Source: Treponema sp. (GTDB lineage Bacteria; Spirochaetota; Spirochaetia; Treponematales; Breznakiellaceae). From it: a stretch of DNA of 5,431 bases. This document shows, piece after piece, positions 1-5,197 of the stretch (position 1 is the stretch's first letter; every line of letters starts with the position of its first letter). The notes under the pieces were generated by a model. The model was given only the letters and a program-made list of their open reading frames with translations. It did not search any database and was not told the DNA's origin. The stretch is taken from contig JAIROH010000283.1 of assembly GCA_031257595.1 (NCBI GenBank), positions 1 through 5,431 on the forward strand, given 5' to 3'. Both the position numbers and the translations under genes were made by a program.

Positions 1-42
1 TTTGAGGATATCAACCAGGATATCAAGCTTTGTCTGGCTCAT
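1..42 (-). CDS. Possible 5' end of a gene running off the left edge
   Basis: Fourteen codons are readable from an ATG at 42-40 to the window edge, giving MSQTKLDILVDILK, an amphipathic, helix-like start. No family can be named from so little. The LDIL/VDIL repetition reflects a short DNA direct repeat (GGATATCAA, twice). A promoter-like pair, TTGTAT at 78-73 and TATACT at 55-50 with 17-bp spacing, would place the transcript start almost on the ATG, so the mRNA would be nearly leaderless. No good Shine-Dalgarno is visible. The same frame stays open well upstream into the palindromic region, so a more distal start cannot be excluded. It lies on the same strand as the rfu operon, about 585 bp after rfuD. 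Confidence 0.3.
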   Translation of the reverse strand, partial: MSQTKLDILVDILK

Positions 43-49
43 AGACCCA

Positions 50-78
50 AGTATAACGCCGGTACTTCGGATATACAA
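50..78 (-). promoter_or_regulatory. Possible sigma70-type promoter for the left-edge gene
   Basis: TTGTAT at 78-73 and TATACT at 55-50 are separated by 17 bp. The -10 is close to consensus and the -35 keeps only TTG plus one further match. The predicted start falls at about 43-42, immediately at the candidate ATG. The call rests on pattern alone. Confidence 0.3.
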
Positions 79-144
79 TGCGGCAGCGAATTTACCGGGT
101 ATACATTTCCGTAATAGCCATGGAGTGCAAACGATTATCGTATA

Positions 145-271
145 TATCTGCCGGCAGCGGAAAAACCACGGGCGGGCTGGCCGGTCATCGCCTTTACTTA
201 CGGACGCTTTGGCATCGCTTTTCCCGTAAGATGCCGGACGCCCGCCCGGAACTTCCCACCGCCGGCAGATA
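145..271. repeat. 127-bp imperfect palindrome (fold-back or MITE-like element)
   Basis: The outer arms are perfect 11-bp inverted repeats: TATCTGCCGGC at 145-155 and GCCGGCAGATA at 261-271. Moving inward, further paired blocks appear in the same order on both arms: a CGGGCGGGC block near 169-177 against GCCCGCCCG near 240-248, CCGG/CATC blocks near 181-188 against GATGCCGG near 230-237, and CTTACGG at 197-203 against CCGTAAG at 224-230. The whole stretch can fold into one long interrupted stem with a loop of about 20 nt. It has no convincing coding capacity. It could be a short non-autonomous mobile element, an intergenic palindromic repeat, or a structured RNA downstream of rfuD. Confidence 0.6.
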
Positions 272-277
272 CAGTCC
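262..277 (+). repeat. Degenerate third copy of the CCGGCAGAT repeat
   Basis: CCGGCAGATACAGTCC forms the right end of the palindrome and continues just past it. It resembles the core of the repeats at 315-345 and 616-646 (CCGGCAGATTCAGCGTCC). This links the palindrome to that repeat family. The match is short, so shared origin is suggested rather than shown. Confidence 0.4.
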
Positions 278-314
278 AAAACTGTGTTGCTCCATAGGTT
301 TTCCCGGCAATGTA

Positions 315-345
315 CGCCCGGCAGATTCAGCGTCCGAAGCGCCGC
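315..345 (+). repeat. 31-bp direct repeat, upstream copy
   Basis: This copy matches 616-646 at 29 of 31 positions, with an exact 22-bp core at 315-336. It lies in non-coding DNA. The other copy contains the last codons and the stop codon of rfuD. Either a piece of the rfuD 3' end was duplicated here, or the rfuD end was formed by a copy of an intergenic repeat. Confidence 0.75.
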
Positions 346-401
346 ACCGAATGCCGACACCCTCTTCCCGCCAGTAACGGCCTGCGACCCCGGAGGCATT
401 A

Positions 402-441
402 CGCCCGCCGGGGGGAGTTCGCCGGGCGCTTTTGCTTTTTT
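402..441 (+). terminator. Candidate intrinsic terminator on the plus strand
   Basis: An all-GC 6-bp stem, CGCCCG at 402-407 paired with CGGGCG at 423-428, is followed at once by CTTTTGCTTTTTT. The loop of about 15 nt is long, which weakens the call. It would stop transcription coming from the left on the plus strand, but no convincing plus-strand gene lies upstream. It does not work as a terminator for rfuD, because the T-run is on the wrong side for the minus strand. Confidence 0.3.
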
Positions 442-490
442 GGGGGCGGCGGGTTAAACACCACGGATGGTATAGCGCCCGGAGAACATA

Positions 491-551
491 ACAGGCGCAC
501 ACAGAGAAACGGCGAAGGCGGGTGTCACCGGATTTGTTATTGTGCGCCTGT
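491..551 (-). repeat. 11-bp inverted repeat downstream of rfuD
   Basis: ACAGGCGCACA at 491-501 is the exact reverse complement of TGTGCGCCTGT at 541-551, with 39 bp between. In the rfu transcript this would be a strong stem about 80 nt after the rfuD stop. There is no U-run after it, so it is not a classical intrinsic terminator. It could protect the mRNA 3' end or be part of another repeat. Confidence 0.45.
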
Positions 552-615
552 CCCAGGTACGGGCGCTGTACCACTCAATATGGGTGTACCCGCCGCCACG
601 TCATTTAGAGGAAAG

Positions 616-646
616 CGCCCGGCAGATTCAGCGTCCGGAACGCCGC
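616..646 (+). repeat. 31-bp direct repeat, copy overlapping the rfuD 3' end
   Basis: This is the second copy of the repeat at 315-345, 301 bp away. On the minus strand it encodes the final residues of RfuD (RRSGR) and the TGA stop at 630-628, then extends 12 bp past the gene. It is the only place where the intergenic repeat family reaches a coding region. Confidence 0.75.
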
Positions 647-1506
647 GTCGGCTTCCGTAGCGCACACGAAGACGCGTACAGGATAAGGGCCAGCGCGTTC
701 GGCAGGCCGATCAGCAGCGTGGCCGGAAGAAAGCGGGAACCCTGAAGCACCAGGGCGCTGCGCTCGGCAAAGGCGAAAACCAGGGCGGCGATAAACACCC
801 CCACGGGCCGCCTGAAACCGAGGTACACCGCGGCAAGGCTTATCCAGCCCCTGCCGGCGGCGCTTCCGGGGGTGTAGGCGCCTATACGAAAACAGAGGGC
901 CGCGCCGGCCAGAACGGCCAGCGCCGCCGCCGCCGCCCAGGAGGCTTCCCAATAACGGCCGGGTCGTATGCCCCGTTCCTTCGCCGCTTCCGGCGAAAGG
1001 CCCGCGGCCCGGAGCCGCAGTCCCCAGGGGCTGTGGTTAACAACCAGGGCAAGGATCACAAGCGCCGCCAGGGACAGCCAGATCCAGGGAAGGCGTCCCT
1101 GCATCCAGGGCGGCCCGCCGCCGGCGTCAAGGCGGGCGGCGACCGCCGGATTTCTCAACACGCCCTTTGTCCCGAACCAGAGTACCGACAGATAATCGGT
1201 GACGCCGCCCGCCGCGATATTGACGGCAAGGCCGGCAATAAAAGGATTGGCCCCGGTCTTGCGGACAAAGCGGGCAAGGCAAAAACCGGCGGCGGCCGCG
1301 GCGGCCGCGCTCGCCGCCGTCCCCAGAAAAATAGAACCCGTCCAGCCCGCGATAACCCAGGAAAAAAACGCTCCGGCGTTCATAAAGCCTTCAATAAAAA
1401 TTCCCAGTACGCCGGCAAGCTCGGTAAGCATCGCACCCAGCGACGCGAGGATAAGGGGAGCGGCGGAAGTAAACAGCCCTTCAACAACGGAAAAAAATCC
1501 GCTCAT
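628..1506 (-). CDS. rfuD: Riboflavin ABC transporter, second permease RfuD
   Basis: This 292-residue inner-membrane permease of the branched-chain permease family (BPD_transp_2, YufQ-like) would form half of the riboflavin channel with RfuC. The N-terminal segment shows the family pattern PLILASLGAMLTELAGVLGI, then EGFMNAGAF (residues 17-47). A second conserved stretch, NPFIAGLAVNIAAGGVTDYL, lies near 87-106. The cytoplasmic coupling loop GLRLRAAGLSPEAAKERGI (162-180), which contacts the ATPase, is followed by the typical AGRGWISLAAVYLG (217-230). Several hydrophobic spans, many alanine-rich, fit a polytopic protein of normal length for the family. The start ATG overlaps the rfuC stop (ATGA), with GGGGAG about 9 nt upstream as ribosome site. 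The last codons lie in a repeat also found at 315-345. Purine-nucleoside permeases are close relatives, and the FMN riboswitch upstream decides for riboflavin. Confidence 0.85.
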   Translation of the reverse strand: MSGFFSVVEGLFTSAAPLILASLGAMLTELAGVLGIFIEGFMNAGAFFSWVIAGWTGSIFLGTAASAAAAAAAGFCLARFVRKTGANPFIAGLAVNIAAGGVTDYLSVLWFGTKGVLRNPAVAARLDAGGGPPWMQGRLPWIWLSLAALVILALVVNHSPWGLRLRAAGLSPEAAKERGIRPGRYWEASWAAAAALAVLAGAALCFRIGAYTPGSAAGRGWISLAAVYLGFRRPVGVFIAALVFAFAERSALVLQGSRFLPATLLIGLPNALALILYASSCALRKPTRRSGR

Positions 1507-2591
1507 ATACTTTTTCTCCCCAGGAGGATCCGTTTCCCCAGCGGCAGGGCGGCCAGCAGAAGAACCGCCGCCTGAACAAAGGCCGCCGTCTCGAAACCGA
1601 AACCCGCCTGAAGCAGGGCCGCGTCGGAACCGGATTTCAGAACGGCAAGGAACAATGCCGCCGGAACAAGGGCAAGCATTTCATTGCCGGCGATAAGGGC
1701 GGCGGCAATGGCGGTCCAGCCTATGCCGCCGGAAAAACCGGTATAGGCCATGCCGTAGGTTCCGGCGGCGGAAAAAAAGCCGCAAAGCCCGGCAAGGGCG
1801 CCGGATACGGCCATCGCGGGAACAAAGCGTTTTTCGGGAGCGATGCCGCCGAAGAGCGCCAGTTCCGGGGTAGAGCCGGAAACACGAAAACGGTAGCCCG
1901 CCGCCGTATGACGGATAAACAGATGGGCAAGCGCGACCAGAACCAGGGCGATAAGGCAGGAAAGGGACAAAACCGAAGGGGGAAGCAGTTTCGGCAAAAG
2001 CCTGTCGCGGGAAAAGGCCGCGCTCGCGAGAAGGTTCCCTTCATGGTTTCGCAGCGGGCCTCCGATTAGGAAATCGCCGGCGGGAATAAGGGCCGCGGAA
2101 AGCAAAAATGAACTGATAAGTTCGTTTACCCCGGCGTTACGCCGGAGCAGTCCTGAAAGGCCTCCCATAAGGGCGCCCGTAACAAAGGCGGCGCATCCGG
2201 CGGCGGTAATCAGGACAGGGCCGGGAAGACCCGAAGGCGCCAGCAGTACCGCGGCGGCGGCGCAGCCTCCAACGTAGATCTGGCCTTCTCCGCCCAGATT
2301 AAAACAGCCGCCCTTAAACGCAAACGCCGCGCCCAGCGAAGCGGTAAGAAGCAGGGCCGCCATGTCCAGCGTGTTTCCCATAAACCAGGAATTCGACCAG
2401 GGGCCGATAAAAAAGGCCGCAAGACTTTTGCCGGGATCAGGCGATCCGGCGAAAATAATCAGCGCCGGAACAAGGAGGGCGCCGAGGAGCGGAAGCAGTA
2501 TGCCGATAACATTGCCGAGCAGAAGACGCCCCGCCTGGCTGGAAGGTTTTGTCCGCGATGGGGTTTGAAACTCCGCCTCCGGTTTGATCAT
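1503..2591 (-). CDS. rfuC: Riboflavin ABC transporter, first permease RfuC
   Basis: This 362-residue inner-membrane permease is YufP-like (BPD_transp_2 family) and is the larger partner of RfuD. A polar N-terminal tail of about 20 residues precedes a first membrane span near 24-48. The family motif FNLGGEGQIYVGG sits at 97-109, the cytoplasmic coupling loop GYRFRVSGSTPELALFGGI at 232-250, and the conserved GFSGGIGWTAIAAALIAG at 285-302. The remaining sequence holds several more hydrophobic spans and ends in a short basic tail (KRILLGRKSI). Length and motif order are normal for the family. The ATG at 2591-2589 overlaps the rfuB stop by ATGA, and a GGGGGAAGG purine run directly before it supplies the ribosome site. 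The gene ends in the same kind of overlap with rfuD, which argues for translational coupling and equal amounts of both permeases. Riboflavin as substrate is inferred from the riboswitch. Confidence 0.87.
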   Translation of the reverse strand: MIKPEAEFQTPSRTKPSSQAGRLLLGNVIGILLPLLGALLVPALIIFAGSPDPGKSLAAFFIGPWSNSWFMGNTLDMAALLLTASLGAAFAFKGGCFNLGGEGQIYVGGCAAAAVLLAPSGLPGPVLITAAGCAAFVTGALMGGLSGLLRRNAGVNELISSFLLSAALIPAGDFLIGGPLRNHEGNLLASAAFSRDRLLPKLLPPSVLSLSCLIALVLVALAHLFIRHTAAGYRFRVSGSTPELALFGGIAPEKRFVPAMAVSGALAGLCGFFSAAGTYGMAYTGFSGGIGWTAIAAALIAGNEMLALVPAALFLAVLKSGSDAALLQAGFGFETAAFVQAAVLLLAALPLGKRILLGRKSI

Positions 2592-4174
2592 CCTTCCCCC
2601 ACCATGGCTTTTTGTATCCGTTCCAGCAGCGCGCGCGGGTCCGCGGCGCGGAAAGCGGAATCGGCGGTTTCATCGGGTTCCGCGGAACCGGTGGTTTCGC
2701 CTGACGGACGGATCGCGACGGTATCGGAAAAAACACCGTTCCGCAGCACGATAACGGTATCGCAGACCGAAAGCAGCTCTTCGCTGTCGGTTGAAAATAT
2801 CAGAATACCGGTTCCGGCGGCGGCGCGTTCACGCAGGATAACGGCAAGTTTGTTTTTGCTTTTTTGATCAAGGCCGCGGCCCGGTTCGGCCAGGACAAGA
2901 AGCGGCTTTTTTTCCGCCAGCTCCCGCATAAAGAGGATCCGTTGAAGCTGGCCGCCCGAAAAAGCCGACGCCAGTATCGTATCCGGGCCGGCGACCCCGG
3001 CTCCCCTGACGATACGTTTTGACCAGGCGGCAAGCCGGCGGGTTTGAAGAAATCCGTATTTTTGAAAACGCCTGTGGGCGTGAATAACAAGAATGTCCCG
3101 CATCGAGACGCCCGTTTCTTTGCCGCTTTCAACGGCGCCCTCGGCGTGGGTTCCCAGATACGAACCGCCCGCGTCCCGGAAAGGCCGGATGTTTTTCCCG
3201 AAGCCGTGGAAACCGCCGTCCAGCTCTTTCCCGTTTACGGTGATCGTTCCCGACAGCGGAAGATAGCCGGTGACGGCCATTTCCAGGGTTTCAAGCCCGC
3301 TGTCCCGTACCCCGCCGATACCGACGATACCGCCCGGAGGAACTCGCAGATTGATGCCGCGGATCAGGGGGCGGCCGGGAACCTGTACGGTAACATTTTT
3401 TAGTTCAAGCGCCGGCGGGGAATTGAAAAACGCTCCGGCAGAAGGCTCCGCGGAATTTTCCCGGCGAAAGACGCCGAAAATAAGCGCGCTGAGCCTCCCT
3501 TCTTCCGCTTCGCCGGCGTTAAGCGTTCCGGCCGTTTTTCCCCTGCGGAGCACCGTCACCCTGTCGGCAAGGCTCAGGGTTTCGTTGAGCTTGTGTGAGA
3601 TAAGCGCGATGCCTTTTCCCTCGTCCCTCAGTTTCCTGAAAAGTTCAAAAAGGCTTTCGGTTTCCGGGGGGCTTAAAACCGCCGTAGGCTCGTCAAAAAC
3701 AAGGTATGTAACGTCCCGCCTGAGCAGGCCGAGTATCGCGGCCTTCTGTCCCTGGCTTACGGTCAACGCGGAAGCCGGTTTTTCCAGCGGGAGGCCGAAG
3801 TTCCAGCGTTCGTTTAACGCGGCAATTTCCTTCGCGCAGCGTTTTGAAAACCACAGGGAATTTTCCACGCCAAGTACGCAGTTTTCCCATACGGAAAATT
3901 CCTGTACCATGCGGGGATGCTGCCGAACCATGCCGATACCGGCGGCCAGGGCTTTGGCCGGAGAGGAAAAAACCATTTCCTGTCCGTCGGCGATAATCAC
4001 CCCTTCGGAAGCTTTAAGGAATCCCGCCATGATGTGCATGAGGGTGGATTTTCCCGCGCCGTTTTCTCCAACCAGCGCGTGAATCTCTCCTTCCCGCAGT
4101 TCAAAGTCCGCCCCGTCAAGGGCCTTTACCCCGTTAGGCGTAAAACGCTTGTGTATTTTATGAAGCAAAACCAT
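2588..4174 (-). CDS. rfuB: Riboflavin ABC transporter ATPase RfuB (two nucleotide-binding domains)
   Basis: This is a tandem-ATPase subunit of the RbsA/YufO type that powers riboflavin import through RfuC and RfuD. Residues are counted from the ATG at 4174, giving 528 aa. Domain 1 has Walker A GENGAGKS near 36-43, a Q-loop RQHPRMVQEF near 84-93, a variant signature VSQGQ near 139-143, Walker B YLVFDEPT near 157-164 and the switch histidine in ISHKLNE near 194. Domain 2 starts near 255. Its Walker A is degenerate (GVRDSGLE, with no GK[ST]), while its signature FSGGQLQR and Walker B LLVLAEPGRGLD are intact. Its H-loop histidine is missing (STDSEE), which is usual in this family. A charged C-terminal tail follows. 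A GTG at 4180 is in frame, but AAAGGG at 4188-4183 lies 8 nt from the ATG and only 2 nt from the GTG, so I chose ATG. It is the first gene of the operon, directly behind the FMN riboswitch. No RfuA gene intervenes. Nucleoside import is the main alternative function. Confidence 0.87.
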   Translation of the reverse strand: MVLLHKIHKRFTPNGVKALDGADFELREGEIHALVGENGAGKSTLMHIMAGFLKASEGVIIADGQEMVFSSPAKALAAGIGMVRQHPRMVQEFSVWENCVLGVENSLWFSKRCAKEIAALNERWNFGLPLEKPASALTVSQGQKAAILGLLRRDVTYLVFDEPTAVLSPPETESLFELFRKLRDEGKGIALISHKLNETLSLADRVTVLRRGKTAGTLNAGEAEEGRLSALIFGVFRRENSAEPSAGAFFNSPPALELKNVTVQVPGRPLIRGINLRVPPGGIVGIGGVRDSGLETLEMAVTGYLPLSGTITVNGKELDGGFHGFGKNIRPFRDAGGSYLGTHAEGAVESGKETGVSMRDILVIHAHRRFQKYGFLQTRRLAAWSKRIVRGAGVAGPDTILASAFSGGQLQRILFMRELAEKKPLLVLAEPGRGLDQKSKNKLAVILRERAAAGTGILIFSTDSEELLSVCDTVIVLRNGVFSDTVAIRPSGETTGSAEPDETADSAFRAADPRALLERIQKAMVGEG

Positions 4175-4182
4175 CCGCACAA

Positions 4183-4188
4183 CCCTTT
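4183..4188 (-). promoter_or_regulatory. Ribosome binding site deciding the rfuB start
   Basis: AAAGGG is spaced 8 nt from ATG 4174 and 2 nt from GTG 4180, favouring the ATG. It lies just after the 3' arm of a 7-bp perfect stem (GCCGGTC at 4223-4217 with GACCGGC at 4196-4190), so local structure could limit ribosome access. It could also pair with CTCTTT (4297-4292) at the foot of aptamer helix P1, with one G-U pair. That switch is hypothetical. Confidence 0.5.
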
Positions 4189-4356
4189 CGCCGGTCCCGC
4201 CTTGACGCCGCGTTGAGACCGGCTCGTTTGTTTTCAGGAATGGTTTTTAACAGGAAGGATGAACCGCGGCGGGCAGGCCGTTTGCGGTTTCAAAGAGATT
4301 TTCTTCCATCCGGACTATACCGTCGGCGCCGGAATTCCACCGGCTCGGTTATACCC

Positions 4357-4423
4357 AGGAGCCTGTTGTACTTGTGGGTATTTTTGCATAAGTACGCAAA
4401 AATACCCCGATTTACGGGCTCCT
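4357..4423 (-). repeat. Long hairpin inside the riboswitch P4 arm
   Basis: The outer arms AGGAGCC (4357-4363) and GGCTCCT (4417-4423) pair over 7 bp. Inside lies a perfect 12-bp stem, GGGTATTTTTGC (4376-4387) with its complement at 4396-4407, closed by an 8-nt loop. No U-run follows on the minus strand, so it is not a terminator. It is the largest part of the insertion between the two conserved aptamer halves. Confidence 0.75.
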
Positions 4424-4426
4424 TTG

Positions 4427-4498
4427 GCAGTTTACATGGTATAAAATTCACTTTCGTGAATTTTTATACGATTTTTACGCGCAAGCGCAGCAAACTGC
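4427..4498 (-). repeat. Second branched hairpin set in the P4 arm, with a GAAA tetraloop
   Basis: GCAGTTT (4498-4492) can pair with AAACTGC (4433-4427). This encloses a strong hairpin, GTATAAAAATTCAC (4469-4456) with GTGAATTTTATAC (4451-4439). That hairpin has one bulged A and a GAAA tetraloop at 4455-4452. A small GCGC-TT-GCGC hairpin lies beside it. GNRA tetraloops often make tertiary contacts in structured RNA, so this arm may stabilise the aptamer rather than be idle sequence. Confidence 0.65.
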
Positions 4499-4597
4499 TA
4501 CGGGCAAATTAGCGGGCTGTTACCGCCGGTAGGGAATCGTTTTGCCGCGCATCGCAAAACTGCACCCGACCCTGAAAATCAAAAACTCTGTGTATAG

Positions 4598-4627
4598 AGT
4601 ATAATACGGCTTTACGCCGGCCGTCAA
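4598..4627 (-). promoter_or_regulatory. Promoter of the riboswitch-rfuBCD transcript
   Basis: TTGACG at 4627-4622 and TATACT at 4603-4598 are separated by 18 bp and are close to sigma70 consensus. The predicted start near 4591 is about 11 nt before the first base of riboswitch helix P1, which supports the call. The -35 box lies 2 nt after the GNAT stop codon, within a 14-bp sequence repeated at 5417-5430. No terminator separates the GNAT gene from this promoter, so read-through from upstream is possible. Confidence 0.7.
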
Positions 4628-4628
4628 G
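4615..4628 (+). repeat. 14-bp direct repeat, left copy
   Basis: CGCCGGCCGTCAAG is identical to 5417-5430. The two copies bracket the small-protein/GNAT gene pair almost exactly: this one starts 2 bp past the GNAT stop. On the minus strand it supplies the -35 box (TTGACG) of the rfu promoter. It may be a target duplication or attachment-like remnant of cassette insertion. Confidence 0.6.
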
Positions 4629-4629
4629 A

Positions 4630-5187
4630 TCAGTCACCGATCCGGTACAAGTCTTTACGCATACTGATTGTTTTGCGGTTTTCGTTATAGAGTTCACTGT
4701 TCAGGAAAAAGCCGTTTTTTTCATAAAAGGTACGGATGCCTTTGTTATGTTCAATATCCGCGTCCACGGTAAGGAAACGGCAGGAGAAATAATGATCATT
4801 ACATTTACGGGCGATGGTACGGGCCGAATCAATCATGAAAGAACCAATTCCCTTGTATTTACCGGCGAACTCTTTTGAAACCGCCAGTTTGGCAATCTTC
4901 ATGGCAGGAATGGTCTTGAAAGGATAATTAAGATCATGCAGTTCTTTCTCGGAAACCGAAAGTTTGATGGCATCCGCAATCAAAGACATATACGCAGCTA
5001 TCTTTCCCGTGGAACGTTCCCTCAGAAGCCATGTGAGGGCTACATGATCGTTCTGGGATCGCATGGCTTCTTTATAGAGATATACGTTATATTCCTCTAC
5101 AGGACAGACGAAGCTGTCCAATGGCGCACCCGAATCCAGTTGTTCCAGCTTAAAAGCCGTACTACCAACCGTTTTGCTGAATTTCAC
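4630..5187 (-). CDS. GNAT-family N-acetyltransferase, putative toxin of a toxin-antitoxin pair
   Basis: This 185-residue cytoplasmic protein should transfer an acetyl group from acetyl-CoA to an amine. The acetyl-CoA binding motif A lies near 93-126: IPAMKIAKLAVSKEF, then KYKGIGSFMI with the pyrophosphate-binding KxxGxG at 110-115 (K replaces the usual R or Q). Motif B, FLTVDADIEHNKGIRTFYEKNGF in essence, lies at 138-160, with Tyr155 in the place of the general-acid tyrosine of TacT/AtaT-type toxins. Those toxins acetylate aminoacyl-tRNA and sit behind a small antitoxin gene. Here a 50-residue basic protein gene lies 10 nt upstream, which is the same arrangement. The start GTG at 5187 has only a weak AGG nearby, so translational coupling to that gene is likely. 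The gene is AT-richer than the rfu genes, which suggests transfer. A plain metabolic or drug-modifying acetyltransferase cannot be excluded. The fold is sure; the toxin role is inference. Confidence 0.8.
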   Translation of the reverse strand: MKFSKTVGSTAFKLEQLDSGAPLDSFVCPVEEYNVYLYKEAMRSQNDHVALTWLLRERSTGKIAAYMSLIADAIKLSVSEKELHDLNYPFKTIPAMKIAKLAVSKEFAGKYKGIGSFMIDSARTIARKCNDHYFSCRFLTVDADIEHNKGIRTFYEKNGFFLNSELYNENRKTISMRKDLYRIGD

Positions 5188-5197
5188 CTGTTTATGC

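Larger units (their letters stand above)
4297..4580 (-). ncRNA. FMN riboswitch (RFN element), enlarged
   Basis: The conserved halves of the RFN aptamer are both present in the rfu leader. The 5' half (4534-4512) reads CCCTACCGGCGGT, then AACAGCCCGC. The 3' half (4345-4303) contains GCCGGTGGAATTCCGGC, then GCCGACGGTATAGTCCGGAT. Helix P1 is 7 bp, GATTTTC (4580-4574) with GAAAATC (4303-4297). Two insertions enlarge the element to about 284 nt. One is a 7-bp hairpin in the P2 loop (GTTTTGC 4560-4554 with GCAAAAC 4545-4539). The other is about 150 nt in the variable P4 arm. The element binds FMN and should repress the operon when FMN is plentiful. No terminator with a U-run follows in the roughly 120 nt before the rfuB start, so translational control is likelier. 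Confidence 0.9.

Noticed and set aside
78..377. A 99-codon plus-strand reading frame with an SAGSGKTTGG stretch resembling a P-loop
   Set aside because: It runs straight across the 127-bp palindrome and into the 31-bp repeat, has no ribosome site and no domain beyond the chance P-loop-like string.
194..574. A 126-codon minus-strand reading frame downstream of rfuD
   Set aside because: It spans repeat, palindrome and inverted repeat, is rich in Arg, Gly and Ser as expected for GC-rich non-coding DNA, and shows no motif or ribosome site.
310..745. Overlapping plus-strand frames of 116 and 67 codons
   Set aside because: They overlap the end of rfuD on the opposite strand and the repeats. Their composition looks like translated repeat sequence.
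1119..1131. A sequence in rfuD resembling the 14-bp cassette repeat
   Set aside because: It differs by an indel and lies in codons of a GC-rich gene. It is best explained by chance.
3270..4082. A 270-codon plus-strand frame opposite rfuB
   Set aside because: It is a shadow of a well-supported ATPase gene in GC-rich DNA. It is Ser/Pro/Arg-rich with no recognisable domain.
628..4180. Purine-nucleoside importer (YufOPQ/BmpA-type) as the function of the ABC genes
   Set aside because: The protein families are the same, but the FMN riboswitch directly upstream fits riboflavin far better.
4376..4407. The perfect 12-bp stem in the leader as an intrinsic terminator
   Set aside because: It lies between the two conserved aptamer halves and is followed on the minus strand by ACAAGTAC rather than a U-run.
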